Shown: piece after piece, positions 35,625-44,766 of the stretch
Layout of the letters: each line of letters starts with the position of its first letter
How positions within the stretch are numbered: position 1 is the stretch's first letter
Assembly (NCBI GenBank): GCA_031178065.1
Contig: JAPSJS010000020.1
Coordinates: forward strand, 1-51,101
Length of the DNA stretch: 51,101 nt
Direction of reading: 5' to 3'
Source of the DNA: Altererythrobacter sp.
Lineage (GTDB): Bacteria > Pseudomonadota > Alphaproteobacteria > Sphingomonadales > Sphingomonadaceae
Made by a program: the position numbers and the translations under genes
Notes under the pieces: model-generated
The model's input: the letters and a program-made list of their open reading frames with translations, nothing else
Told to the model about the DNA's origin: nothing
The model's database searches: none

Positions 35625-36827
35625 TTAAGCGTGCGTTATCCGCCCTCGCACACCGGCGAGATAGAACGCTGCCAGAACCGCGAGCGCAAGTAGCTGAATT
35701 CCAGTGAGAGTTTGATCGAGCGCCGCACATAGTGCGAGCACCAGCGCCAGTATCCCCCTATCCGTGGCCGCGCGCGCGAATGATTCCACCTGCGAGTGCT
35801 CGGCGATCCGCAGCGCGAAAAGCAGCGCAAGGCCCGCAAACAACCATCCCGCAAGTTCGCCAACCGGCGCGAGCATTCCGATCAGCGCCAGGATCGTCGC
35901 ATCGACCACCATTCCCGGCAGGGCGCGGGCGATGCGCGCAACCATGCCGCTCCGGCGGCCTTCGCTCAAAAATGCGGCAACCGTCTCGCCTGTACGCAGC
36001 AGGAAAGCGCCTATCGCAACCGATCCGAAGGCGAGCGCTGGCAGCTTCCACCATGCGGCGGCAAGCGCTCCGCCGAGGCCCAGGATACCGCCCGCGATCG
36101 GAAGCGCCGCCTTGCCGCGCTGCGCGAGGATGCCCGGCGCCAGGACCATCGCGGCCCTATCCGCCAAGGCATGCACCGGCGCGGCGAACGAGGACAGCGT
36201 GACCCGCTGGTTCAGCCACGCGGTCTCGAATGCACGCGCCTGCTGCTCGTTGCGGAGCAAGCCCCAGCGGCGGTCGGTCACCAGTGACTGCGGGAGCGGC
36301 ACGATGCGCGTGCCCGTCTGCAGGCCGACGCGCAGCAAGGCAGGCACCGCATCGACTTCGAACGGCATTTCGACCAGGCGCTCCACCGCCGATCCCGGCA
36401 GGCGCGCGACGCCGGCCCAGGCGTGGTCGCGGTCGATTCGCTCGAACCCTGCCTCGATGCCTGCTTCGGCCGGCAGGGCGACGATGCCTGAGCGCTCGCC
36501 CAGCAGTTCGCCCATCACCAGGGGGTCGGGTACGACACCTTCGGCAAAGAGGAACAATTCGTCCTGCGCCCGGACCAGCCCGGAAAGCGACCGCGCGCTG
36601 CTCAGCGCGTGGAAGGTCGCCCCGCCCTGCTCCGCACGGTGAAGCAAGGGCAGCACGCCTTCGTTCAGGCCCTCGGCAAGGCACACGATGCGTTCGCACC
36701 CGAGGCGCAGCGCGAGATCGAGCTGGAGCGCGGCGACGCTGCGCCCGGCCACGGTAAGCAGGCCGCGCACGGTCGCCTCGGTGCCTTCTCCGCCCGGATG
36801 GATCGCCGACAGGATCGCAACCCGCAA
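35625..36827 (-). CDS. multi-pass membrane protein with an N-terminal nucleotidyltransferase-like region
   Basis: This is a 400-aa protein. TTG 36827 is preceded by GGGAG at a 7-base distance. Residues 1-190 are soluble and alternate strands and helices in the manner of a nucleotidyltransferase fold ('RSVAALQLDLALRLGCERIVCL', 'DELFLFAEGVVPDPLVMGELL'), but without a clear nucleotide-binding G-x-G or metal-binding D-x-D. About residues 225-395 form five or six membrane helices. No CDP-alcohol phosphotransferase motif is seen there. The function is unknown; the fold suggestion is tentative. It is the second gene of the operon. Confidence 0.75.
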   Translation of the reverse strand: MRVAILSAIHPGGEGTEATVRGLLTVAGRSVAALQLDLALRLGCERIVCLAEGLNEGVLPLLHRAEQGGATFHALSSARSLSGLVRAQDELFLFAEGVVPDPLVMGELLGERSGIVALPAEAGIEAGFERIDRDHAWAGVARLPGSAVERLVEMPFEVDAVPALLRVGLQTGTRIVPLPQSLVTDRRWGLLRNEQQARAFETAWLNQRVTLSSFAAPVHALADRAAMVLAPGILAQRGKAALPIAGGILGLGGALAAAWWKLPALAFGSVAIGAFLLRTGETVAAFLSEGRRSGMVARIARALPGMVVDATILALIGMLAPVGELAGWLFAGLALLFALRIAEHSQVESFARAATDRGILALVLALCAALDQTLTGIQLLALAVLAAFYLAGVRGRITHA

Positions 36828-36900
36828 CTGCTCACTCCCGCATGAAAGTGGGGAGGTTTAAGCCCAGCTGGCGCTCGTGCCAAGCGCGCCGGTCGGGCGC

Positions 36901-37209
36901 TCAGTTGCGTCCGGCGGAGAAATCGCGGGTGAACGCCGCGAGCTTGCGCAGCACGGTCGGTTCCCCCGGGGCCGCAGCGATCGCTTCGTCCGCAAGTTCG
37001 ATGAGGTCGGCGGCATGAAAGCTCGCAGCCAGACCCTTCAGCCGCAAGGCGGCGACATTCCAGTTCCCGTCGCAGCGCGCCCGCGCGAGCAGGTCGATCT
37101 GCCGCGCGAGACTGTCCGCGAAAGCCGCGCGCAGTTCGGCGAGCAGGACGGGATCGTCGCCGGCCGCTGCTGCCAGCGTAGCATCGAGGGCGCCGCTTTC
37201 GTGGACCAT
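36901..37209 (-). CDS. Hpt-like protein without the phospho-acceptor histidine
   Basis: This is a 102-aa helical protein from ATG 37209. Residues 50-75, 'WNVAALRLKGLAASFHAADLIELA', follow the Hpt signature H-x-L-K-G closely, but the His position is L55. The codons there are clear (TTG CGG CTG AAG GGT). It could be an inactive Hpt that binds receiver domains without transferring phosphate. It is the first gene of the operon that ends with the His-less kinase-like gene, and it is divergent from the large coiled-coil gene across 71 bases. Confidence 0.78.
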   Translation of the reverse strand: MVHESGALDATLAAAAGDDPVLLAELRAAFADSLARQIDLLARARCDGNWNVAALRLKGLAASFHAADLIELADEAIAAAPGEPTVLRKLAAFTRDFSAGRN

Positions 37210-37280
37210 TGCACTCGGTCTATCGCAAGACTGGTTAAAGCAGGGTTTCAGCCCCCCCTTTTCGTGATAGCCTTCCGGCT

Positions 37281-39905
37281 ATGTCTGGAGGATCGAATAT
37301 CAGGGCCATAGGGCCGGACGACGCGGGGAGCGGGCAGGTCACGAGCGAGGTCGAAACGACCGAAATCGAGGCGGACGTCGGCGAGCATACCGCGTTCGAG
37401 GAGGAATGGGACGAAGATCTCGAACCAGAGGTGAAGGCCCGATGGCTTGCGCCGGCGCTCGCCCTGGGTGCGACGCTGGTGTGGACCGCAGCCTTCGTGT
37501 GGATCGTCCACGAACCCATGCTTGCGGGCGCCCCGCCGGCCCAGTGGCTCACCTGGATGGGCCAATGGGCAGTGCCGGTTCTTCTCGTGGCGGTGTTGTG
37601 GCTGCTCGCGACGCGCAACAGCACGCATGAAGCGCGCCGCTTCAGCGAAGTCGCCCATCTGCTCTCGCACGAGTCACGCGTGCTGGAGACCAGGCTCGTT
37701 ACGATCAACCGCGAGCTCAGCCTCGCGCGCGAGTTCCTCGCGTCGCAATCGCGCGAACTCGATACGCTTGGGCGGGTCGCAACCGAGCGGCTGTCGACCC
37801 ACGCCGATCGCCTGCAGGGGCTCGTCCAAGACAACGGACAGCAGGTGGAAGCGCTTGCAACTGTCAGCACCACTGCCCTGACCAACATGAACAAATTGCG
37901 CGACGACCTGCCCGTTATCGCCAATTCGGCCCGCGACGTTTCGAACCAGATCGGCAACGCGGGTCGGATCGCACACGAGCATGTCGCCGAACTGACGAGA
38001 GGCTTCGAGCGGCTCAACGAATTCGGTCAGGCGAGCGAGCGACAGGTCGGCACTTTCGAGTCCCGCATCGAGGAAGCCCTGGCCGTGTTCGGCAACCAGC
38101 TCGATCAGCTCGATCATCTGACTGCCGAGCGCTTCGAGGCGCTCCGTAGCAGAAGCGAGACGTTCCGCACCGAACTCGACGGGCGCGAAGTGGAAACGCT
38201 GGCCGCGTTGCGCCGCCGTGCAGGCTCGCTTGCCGAAGAACTGCAGGCCACGCACGAGGCGCTGGCGTCGGAAGAGGAGGAAGCGCTCGTTTCCCTCCGC
38301 GCCCGCCTCGGTGGCCTGCGCGACGAGGCCAAGATCATCGGCAATGCCGTGCGCGAGGGCGAAGATGCCGCGCTCGGCACCTGGGCCGAACAGATCGAGG
38401 CGATGAAGCAGCGCCTCAACGAGGCAATCGAGGTGATCAAGGGTGTCGACGACAACGCCCTCGCCTCGGCCAATCAGAAGCTCGCCGCGCTCAAGGTCGA
38501 AGCCGAAGCCGTCGACCGCGGCATCGCGGAACGTGATCAGCGTCTGCAGGAGCGGATCGCCGAGCGTCAGGCGATCCTCGCCGAGGCAGAGCGGGAATAT
38601 ACCGAAGCGCTTGCGTCGCGCCTTGCGGAAATCGATGCGGCCATTGCCGAGCGGCGTGAAGCTCATATCGCCCAGACCAACGAACTTGCACGCAAGGGCG
38701 AAGCGGTGACCGAGCGGCTGGTTCAGTTGCGCGCGGAAGTCGAAGCGATCGCGCATCATGGCGGAGAAACGGAGCAGGTGCTGGCGCAAAGCCTCGACCG
38801 GCTCGAAGTGAAGCTCGGCGAAAGCCGCGCGACGCTGCACGGAACCGACGAAGCGGTCGCCTCCCTCACAGAGGCCAGCGTGCGCCTGCTCGAACTGCTC
38901 CAGGCGAGCGAGCAGCATTCGCGTGAGGATCTGCCTCTCGCCATCGGCGAAGCGGAAGGCCGGCTCGCGTCGGTCGAGGAACGCGCTGGCAATCTCAAGC
39001 TTGTGCTCGACGAAGCGAACGCCACCAGCGCGCAGTTGTCCGACTACGTTGCCGGCGCCCGCGACACCGGCCGCGAGACGATCGGCGACGTGGAAGTCTT
39101 GCACGAGCGGTTCGCGCAGGCGAACGAAGCCCATGTGGCACAGGTCGGCGAACTTCGCGCAGTGATCGCCGCCCTCGAAGAGGACAGCACTGCCGTCGCC
39201 GAGAAGGCGCGCGCGGATCTGCGCGATGCCATCGAGGCGCTCGAAACCGCGGCCCGCTCGGCCCGGGCCGCCATCGGCGAAAGCGCGAGCGAGAGCATTC
39301 GCGAACTTGCCGAGCGCGTGGGCATGGAGACCTCGCAAGCGCTGGACGAGGTCATGCGGGAGAAAGCCGAGCAGTCTATCGGGCAGCTCGAGAAAGCGGC
39401 GGCGAAAGCATCGGATGCTAGCCGCCAGGCCGCCATCCAGCTCCGCGACCAGCTCGCCAAGGTGGACGAGCTCGCCGCCAACCTCGAAACACGTGTCGTG
39501 CAGGCGCGCGAACGCGCCGAGGAGCAGGTCGACAACGATTTCGCGCGGCGTATGGCGCTTATCACCGAGAGCCTCAATTCGAACGCGATCGACATCGCCA
39601 AGGCGCTCTCGACCGAAGTGACCGACACGGCCTGGGCATCATACCTGCGCGGCGACCGCGGCATCTTCACCCGCCGCGCGGTGCGCCTGCTCGACCGAGC
39701 GGAGGCGCGCGACATCGCCGGCCTGTACAACAGCGAGCCAGATTTCCAGGAGAACGTAAACCGTTACGTCACGGACTTCGAGGGAATGCTGCGCACGATG
39801 TTGTCCACGCGCGACGGAAACGCCCTCGGCGTGACCTTGCTCAGCTCCGACATGGGCAAGCTCTACGTCGCGCTCGCCCAGGCGATCAAACGGCTACGCG
39901 AATAG
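37281..39905 (+). CDS. large two-TM coiled-coil inner-membrane protein, TipN-like
   Basis: This is an 874-aa protein from ATG 37281. The N-terminus (1-54) is acidic. Two membrane helices at about 55-77 and 91-111 are separated by a short loop. From 115 to about 770 it is almost continuous heptad-type, Glu/Ala/Leu/Arg-rich coiled coil. The last ~100 residues are different and look conserved ('LNSNAIDIAKALSTEVTDTAWASYLRGDRGIFTRRAVRLLDRAEARDI'). TipN of Caulobacter, the new-pole marker, has the same size and architecture. Homology is inferred from architecture only. Its 3' end overlaps the convergent DUF1467 gene by 12 bases. Confidence 0.82.
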   Translation: MSGGSNIRAIGPDDAGSGQVTSEVETTEIEADVGEHTAFEEEWDEDLEPEVKARWLAPALALGATLVWTAAFVWIVHEPMLAGAPPAQWLTWMGQWAVPVLLVAVLWLLATRNSTHEARRFSEVAHLLSHESRVLETRLVTINRELSLAREFLASQSRELDTLGRVATERLSTHADRLQGLVQDNGQQVEALATVSTTALTNMNKLRDDLPVIANSARDVSNQIGNAGRIAHEHVAELTRGFERLNEFGQASERQVGTFESRIEEALAVFGNQLDQLDHLTAERFEALRSRSETFRTELDGREVETLAALRRRAGSLAEELQATHEALASEEEEALVSLRARLGGLRDEAKIIGNAVREGEDAALGTWAEQIEAMKQRLNEAIEVIKGVDDNALASANQKLAALKVEAEAVDRGIAERDQRLQERIAERQAILAEAEREYTEALASRLAEIDAAIAERREAHIAQTNELARKGEAVTERLVQLRAEVEAIAHHGGETEQVLAQSLDRLEVKLGESRATLHGTDEAVASLTEASVRLLELLQASEQHSREDLPLAIGEAEGRLASVEERAGNLKLVLDEANATSAQLSDYVAGARDTGRETIGDVEVLHERFAQANEAHVAQVGELRAVIAALEEDSTAVAEKARADLRDAIEALETAARSARAAIGESASESIRELAERVGMETSQALDEVMREKAEQSIGQLEKAAAKASDASRQAAIQLRDQLAKVDELAANLETRVVQARERAEEQVDNDFARRMALITESLNSNAIDIAKALSTEVTDTAWASYLRGDRGIFTRRAVRLLDRAEARDIAGLYNSEPDFQENVNRYVTDFEGMLRTMLSTRDGNALGVTLLSSDMGKLYVALAQAIKRLRE

Positions 39906-40163
39906 GCGGGTGACGTCGAGATCGTCGACGTCGACCCAGCGATACTCGTAGTTGAGCGCGAATAGGCCGGTGAGCACCGCCGCGAGGATCGTCGCGCGCA
40001 GCGCAACGCGGCCGGGGCGGAAGTTGGCCGGCGCACTGTCGGCCTGACCCGGGATCTTCTCGAGACCAAGCTCGTCGTGCGTGCGAACGCCGAACGGCAG
40101 CAGGAAGAACGCGCTCATCACCCAGACGATGAAATAGATCGCGAGTATCGAAGTCCACTGCAT
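39894..40163 (-). CDS. DUF1467 family small membrane protein
   Basis: This is an 89-aa protein from ATG 40163, four bases after the rnj stop. It has two membrane helices, 'ILAIYFIVWVMSAFFLLPFGV' and 'LRATILAAVLTGLFALNYEY', joined by 'RTHDELGLEKIPGQADSAPANFRPG', which is the DUF1467 signature. Function unknown. It is found after rnj in many alphaproteobacteria. Confidence 0.9.
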   Translation of the reverse strand: MQWTSILAIYFIVWVMSAFFLLPFGVRTHDELGLEKIPGQADSAPANFRPGRVALRATILAAVLTGLFALNYEYRWVDVDDLDVTRLFA

Positions 40164-40167
40164 CTCG

Positions 40168-41814
40168 TCAGCCCTCTACCGCCACGACCTTGACCTGCGG
40201 GTTCTTGCCCGACCAGCGCCGTGCGGCCCGGCGAGCGGCGAGCCGAGCAGCCTCGGCAACACCTTCCGTGCCCACGCTCCCCTTGCCGCGCAGCTTGCCG
40301 ATCGCTTCCAGCACATCGGCTTTCGCCTCCGCGACGAAGTCGGTCATGTCTTCCTCGAGCGGGAGCCCGAAGGATTCAACTTCCACCCCGCCGTTGGGGG
40401 AGAGAATGACCACCAGCGCGCCTTCCGCAGCGATACGCCTGCGCATGACGATGCCCTCGCCATCGGCGGGTGCGATGATGTCGCCGTCGAGCACGAGCCG
40501 CCCTGCGCGCACTTCCGCCACTTTCCCCGGTTCGCCGGGTGCGAGGCGCACGACGTCGCCATTCACCTGCGCCACCGCGTGGGGAATGCCGCTGGCAAGG
40601 CCGAGCCGCGCCTGTTCCTGCATGTGCCGCACTTCGCCATGGACCGGCACGAGCACCTCGGGGCGCAGCCATCCGTAAAGCGCCTCGAGTTCCGGCCGAC
40701 CCGGATGGCCGGACACGTGAATCGCGCTCTGCCGGTCGGTGATCATCACGATCCCCCGCGCGGCGAGTTGGTTCTGCACACGCCCGATCGCGATCTCGTT
40801 GCCCGGGATTTGGCGGCTGGAGAACAGCACCACGTCGCCGGCGGTCAGCTCGATCGGATGCGATCCGTCGGCAATTCTTGCGAGTGCCGCTCGCGGTTCG
40901 CCCTGCCCACCCGTCGCGAGGATTAGCACCTCGCCGCGCGGCAGGCCCATGGCGGTGACGAAATCGACCAGCGGCGGCAGGTCTTCCAGATAGCCGTTGT
41001 CCTGCGCGACGTCGATGATCCGGTCGAGCGAACGGCCGGCGACGCACAGCCGGCGCCCGGTCGCCTTCGCGACCTCACCCAGGGTGTGCAGCCGGGCAAC
41101 GTTGGAAGCGAACGTGGTGACGAGCACCCGCTTGCCCGTGTGGCGCTTCACCTCATCCATCAGCCCTTGATAGACGGCGCCTTCCGAACCACTCGCCGCG
41201 GGATTGAAAACGTTGGTAGAATCGCACACGAGCGCGAGAATGCCTTCATCGCCGAGTTCGATCAGTTCCTCCTCGGTCGTCGGCTCGCCGACGATCGGAT
41301 CTTCGTCGAGCTTCCAGTCCCCGGTGTGAAACACGCGGCCGTAAGGGGTCTCGATCAGCAGCGCGTTCCCCTCGGCGATCGAGTGAGCGAGCGGCACATA
41401 AGAGATACCGAAGGGGCCCAAGGAGAACTGATCGGTGCTTGCGACTACGTTGAGTTCGACCGTGCGCGAGAGCCCGGCTTCCTCCAGCTTGCGCATCACC
41501 AGATCGGCGGTGAACGGCGTGGCGTAGAGCGGAACGCCGAGGTCCGCGGCGAAATAAGGCACCGCGCCGATATGGTCTTCGTGCGCGTGGGTGAGGACGA
41601 CGCCGATGAGGTCCTTCGCGCGCGTCTCGATGAATTCCAGGTCCGCGAACACAAGGTCCACGCCGGGATATTCGCCGCCGGAGAACGTCATGCCGAGATC
41701 GACCATCAGCCACTTCCCGTCGCATCCGTAGAGGTTGACGTTCATGCCGATCTCGCCCGATCCGCCGAGCGCGAGGAACAGAAGTTCCTTCTCCGGGGTG
41801 AAGTCCTTTTTCAC
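40168..41814 (-). CDS. rnj: ribonuclease J (metallo-beta-lactamase/beta-CASP)
   Basis: This 548-aa RNase acts in mRNA decay and rRNA maturation. Start GTG 41814 overlaps the coaX stop (GTGA). The zinc motif H76-A-H78-E-D80-H81 is intact ('[16 protein letters not shown]'). '[17 protein letters not shown]' is the family start, '[12 protein letters not shown]'-type and '[19 protein letters not shown]' motifs mark the beta-CASP part, and a C-terminal domain follows to 548. It is placed after birA and coaX, as is usual in this order. Confidence 0.95.
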   Translation of the reverse strand: MKKDFTPEKELLFLALGGSGEIGMNVNLYGCDGKWLMVDLGMTFSGGEYPGVDLVFADLEFIETRAKDLIGVVLTHAHEDHIGAVPYFAADLGVPLYATPFTADLVMRKLEEAGLSRTVELNVVASTDQFSLGPFGISYVPLAHSIAEGNALLIETPYGRVFHTGDWKLDEDPIVGEPTTEEELIELGDEGILALVCDSTNVFNPAASGSEGAVYQGLMDEVKRHTGKRVLVTTFASNVARLHTLGEVAKATGRRLCVAGRSLDRIIDVAQDNGYLEDLPPLVDFVTAMGLPRGEVLILATGGQGEPRAALARIADGSHPIELTAGDVVLFSSRQIPGNEIAIGRVQNQLAARGIVMITDRQSAIHVSGHPGRPELEALYGWLRPEVLVPVHGEVRHMQEQARLGLASGIPHAVAQVNGDVVRLAPGEPGKVAEVRAGRLVLDGDIIAPADGEGIVMRRRIAAEGALVVILSPNGGVEVESFGLPLEEDMTDFVAEAKADVLEAIGKLRGKGSVGTEGVAEAARLAARRAARRWSGKNPQVKVVAVEG

Positions 41815-42587
41815 CGTGATGCACGCTCCGCGAGAATGGCAAGGCCTTCGAGCGTGAGGTCGGCGTCGACCGCGTCGAAGATCTGCGTGTGCTGATCGAA
41901 CAGGATCGCAAGGCCGCCGGTCGCGACTACCCTGGCGGGACGGCCGATCTCGGCCCGCATGCGAGCGATCAGGCCCTCCATCATCGAAACGTAGCCCCAG
42001 AATACGCCGATCAGCATTTGATCCTCGGTGTTCGTGCCGATCACGCTGTTCGTGCGCGGCGCTTCGATCGCAATTCTCGGCAGCTTCGCGGTGTTGCCCA
42101 CCAACGCGTCGAGCGAGAGGTTGATCCCCGGGGCGATGATCCCGCCCTTGTAGGCGCCGTTGAAATCGACCGCGTCGAACGTTGTCGCGGTGCCGAAGTC
42201 GACCACGATGAGGTCGCCCTGATACTTGGCGTGCGCGGCGATCGCGTTGAGCGCACGATCGGCGCCGAGCGAACGCGGCTCGTCGACATCCACCGAGAAG
42301 CCCCAGGCGGCGTCGCCCTCGCCCGCGATTATCGGCGTCAGGCCGAAGTACTTCTCCGCCAGCACCGCGAGATTGTGAATCGCGCGCGGCACGACCGAGC
42401 CGACGATGATCCGCGTGATGGCCGTCCGTTCGTAACCTTCGATCTTGAGCAACTGGAGCAGCCAGACGGCATATTCGTCGCCCGTCCGGCGCGGATCGGT
42501 GGCAATGCGCCAGCGGGCCTTGATCTCCAGGCCTTCGAACAGCGCGAAGACCACGTTGGTATTTCCGACATCGGCAGCGAGCAGCAT
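41811..42587 (-). CDS. coaX: type III pantothenate kinase
   Basis: This 258-aa enzyme makes 4'-phosphopantothenate, the first step to coenzyme A. ATG 42587 starts '[19 protein letters not shown]' with the D-x-G-N-T-N ATP motif. '[17 protein letters not shown]' and '[27 protein letters not shown]' are the substrate and metal sites. It sits 11 bases after birA. Confidence 0.96.
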   Translation of the reverse strand: MLLAADVGNTNVVFALFEGLEIKARWRIATDPRRTGDEYAVWLLQLLKIEGYERTAITRIIVGSVVPRAIHNLAVLAEKYFGLTPIIAGEGDAAWGFSVDVDEPRSLGADRALNAIAAHAKYQGDLIVVDFGTATTFDAVDFNGAYKGGIIAPGINLSLDALVGNTAKLPRIAIEAPRTNSVIGTNTEDQMLIGVFWGYVSMMEGLIARMRAEIGRPARVVATGGLAILFDQHTQIFDAVDADLTLEGLAILAERASR

Positions 42588-42598
42588 GGCGGGTTCCT

Positions 42599-43309
42599 TC
42601 AGCCGAGCGTCACATCGCCTGCGTGGATGGCACGGGTCGTCCCGTCTTCCAAGCGCAGGAGAAGCGATGCATCGGGCGCGAGGCCGGCGAAGGTGCCGTA
42701 TATCGGCACGCCATCGGCATCATGGACCTTGAGCGGGGTGCCGAGCGGGTGCGCCACGGCCAGCCAGCGGCGGATCAGCGGTTCGATCCCGAACGTGCGC
42801 CAGCGCTCGATCTCCCGGTCGAAGGCGGCGGCCAGGGTGAGAGCGAACGCATCGCGGTCGGGCGCCGGTCCGAAATCCGACAGAGCCACCGTCGGCCGAT
42901 CGGGCAGATCGGGCGCCTGCGCGAGATTGATCCCGATGCCGGCCACCACCGCCTCGCCTTCGCGCTCGAGCAAGATGCCCGAGAGCTTGGCGCCGCCGAG
43001 CAAGAGGTCGTTCGGCCACTTGATGACCAGCGCGCGCGGATCGGGAAGCAGCGGCAGGACGGCTTCGTAGGCCGCGAGCGCCGTGGCGAGCGTCAGCGTG
43101 TGTGCGGGCGGATCGCCGGGGCCCGGATGGACCACGGTCGAACCCATGAAGTTGCCCGACGCATCCTGCCACGGACGCCCCTGGCGGCCCCGCCCTGCGA
43201 CCTGCCGGTCCGCGACCAGCCAGTCACCCTCGGCGACGCGCTCCCCCGCGCGCAACCGCGCGGCGAGGTCGGCACTGGTCGATCCGGTTTCTGCGATGGT
43301 GCGGATCAA
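42599..43309 (-). CDS. birA: biotin--[acetyl-CoA-carboxylase] ligase
   Basis: This is a 236-aa biotin protein ligase. The best start is TTG 43309, which overlaps the nuoN stop (TTGA) and gives '[21 protein letters not shown]'; the longer frame (to 43645) is a shadow of nuoN. The biotin-binding 'GRGRQGRPW' and '[19 protein letters not shown]' are present, with a small C-terminal SH3-like domain. The N-terminal DNA-binding domain of E. coli BirA is absent, so it is not a repressor by itself. Confidence 0.94.
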   Translation of the reverse strand: MIRTIAETGSTSADLAARLRAGERVAEGDWLVADRQVAGRGRQGRPWQDASGNFMGSTVVHPGPGDPPAHTLTLATALAAYEAVLPLLPDPRALVIKWPNDLLLGGAKLSGILLEREGEAVVAGIGINLAQAPDLPDRPTVALSDFGPAPDRDAFALTLAAAFDREIERWRTFGIEPLIRRWLAVAHPLGTPLKVHDADGVPIYGTFAGLAPDASLLLRLEDGTTRAIHAGDVTLG

Positions 43310-44766
43310 GCGACGAAGAACAGCGCGGCGGCCGCCTTGTCGGCCAAATCGCCCAGCGGACTCGTCAGGAGGTAACCCAGCGGGGACACGAACACCGTCG
43401 TCACGCCGAGGATCAGCCAGTGAGCCCAATCGCTCTTGCCCGTCACCACACCGGCGGGTTCGTCGAAGTACATCACCTTGATGATCTTGATGTAGTAGAA
43501 CGCGCTGATCACGCTGGCCGCGATGCCGATGGCCGCGAGGGCCACGAGGTCCGCCTCGACCGCCGCCTGGAAGACGACGAACTTGCTCCAGAAGCCGAAC
43601 AGCGGCGGGATCCCGGCGATGCTGAACATCATCGCCGCGAAGCATAGCGCCAGGAGCGGCTGCGTGCGCGAGAGGCCCGCGATGTCGGCAACGCCCTCGA
43701 GCTGCTCACCATCGGCGGTGCGCAGCATCAGCACGACGACGAAGCTGCCGAGCGTCATTGCGACGTAGATCACGAGGTAGACGAGCATTGCCGAAACGCC
43801 GCTCACCGTTGCCGCCGCAAGCCCGATCAGGATGAAGCCGACATTGTTGATCGAGGAGTACGCCAGCAGGCGCTTGAGGTTGCTCTGCCCGATCGCGCCC
43901 AGCGCACCGAGGACGATCGATGCAAGCGCGGCAAAGATGACGATCTGCCGCCAGGCATCCACCTGCGCGCCGAACGCATCGACGGCAACGCGCGCGGTGA
44001 GCGCGATCGCCGCCACCTTGGGCGCCGTCGAGAAGAAAGTCGTCACCGGCGTCGGAGCGCCTTCGTAGACGTCGGGCGTCCACATGTGGAACGGCACCGC
44101 CGAGATCTTGAACGCGAGACCGGCGAGCACGAAGATCAGCCCGAACAGCGCGCCCATCGAAAGCTCGCCCGTGAGCGCGGCGCGCGCGCCTTCGAACGAG
44201 GTCGTGCCGGTGAAGCCGTAGACGAGGCTGATGCCGTAGAGGAGGATACCGCTCGCGAGCGCGCCGAGCACGAAGTACTTGAGCCCTGCCTCGGCCGAAC
44301 GGTCGTCCGTCCGCATAAACGACGCGAGGACGTAAGCGGCCAGGCTGTTGAGCTCGAGTCCGATGTAAAGCGTGATGAAATCGGTCGCCGAGACCATGAT
44401 CCCCATGCCGAGCGTGGCGAGCAGCACCAGCACCGGATACTCGGGCCGCATTGCATCGTGGCGGTCGAAGAATGTCGGCGCGATCATCAGGCAGGCGATC
44501 GCCGCGACGTAGATCAGGATCTTGGAGAACGAAGCGAAGGCATCGGCGGCGAATTGCCCGCCGAAGGCCAGCGTGTCCGGCCCCATCGCCCCGGCGCAGA
44601 GCGCGGGCGCGGCGAGGAACGCCGCACCGCCGAGCGCGACGGCGGCAAGTATACTCACCAGGCGGCTGGAATTGCGGCTCCAGGCCGCGACCAGCAGCAG
44701 CGCCAGCGCGGAGAGGCTGAGTAGGATCTCGGGCGCTATGAGCGCGAGGGAAGCCTTGAAGTCCAT
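43306..44766 (-). CDS. nuoN: NADH-quinone oxidoreductase subunit N
   Basis: This is a 486-aa antiporter-like proton-pumping subunit of complex I with about 14 membrane helices. ATG 44766 shares one base with the nuoM stop (TGATG). Family motifs include 'LLVLLATLGMGIMVSATDFITLYIGLEL', 'GLKYFVLGALASGILLYGISLVYG' (with the Lys in a discontinuous helix) and 'SAVPFHMWTPDVYEGAPTPVTTFFS'. The length is normal. Confidence 0.97.
   Translation of the reverse strand: MDFKASLALIAPEILLSLSALALLLVAAWSRNSSRLVSILAAVALGGAAFLAAPALCAGAMGPDTLAFGGQFAADAFASFSKILIYVAAIACLMIAPTFFDRHDAMRPEYPVLVLLATLGMGIMVSATDFITLYIGLELNSLAAYVLASFMRTDDRSAEAGLKYFVLGALASGILLYGISLVYGFTGTTSFEGARAALTGELSMGALFGLIFVLAGLAFKISAVPFHMWTPDVYEGAPTPVTTFFSTAPKVAAIALTARVAVDAFGAQVDAWRQIVIFAALASIVLGALGAIGQSNLKRLLAYSSINNVGFILIGLAAATVSGVSAMLVYLVIYVAMTLGSFVVVLMLRTADGEQLEGVADIAGLSRTQPLLALCFAAMMFSIAGIPPLFGFWSKFVVFQAAVEADLVALAAIGIAASVISAFYYIKIIKVMYFDEPAGVVTGKSDWAHWLILGVTTVFVSPLGYLLTSPLGDLADKAAAALFFVA

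Noticed and set aside
39894-39905. The 12-base overlap of convergent 3' ends as a sign of a wrong reading frame
   Set aside because: Both proteins end with plausible C-termini and the DUF1467 gene has a clear family signature, so the overlap is accepted as real.
42599-43645. A 348-codon frame that would make a larger BirA with an N-terminal domain
   Set aside because: The first 112 codons are nuoN read in another frame. No DNA-binding domain is seen, and TTG 43309 gives a normal ligase with a TTGA overlap.
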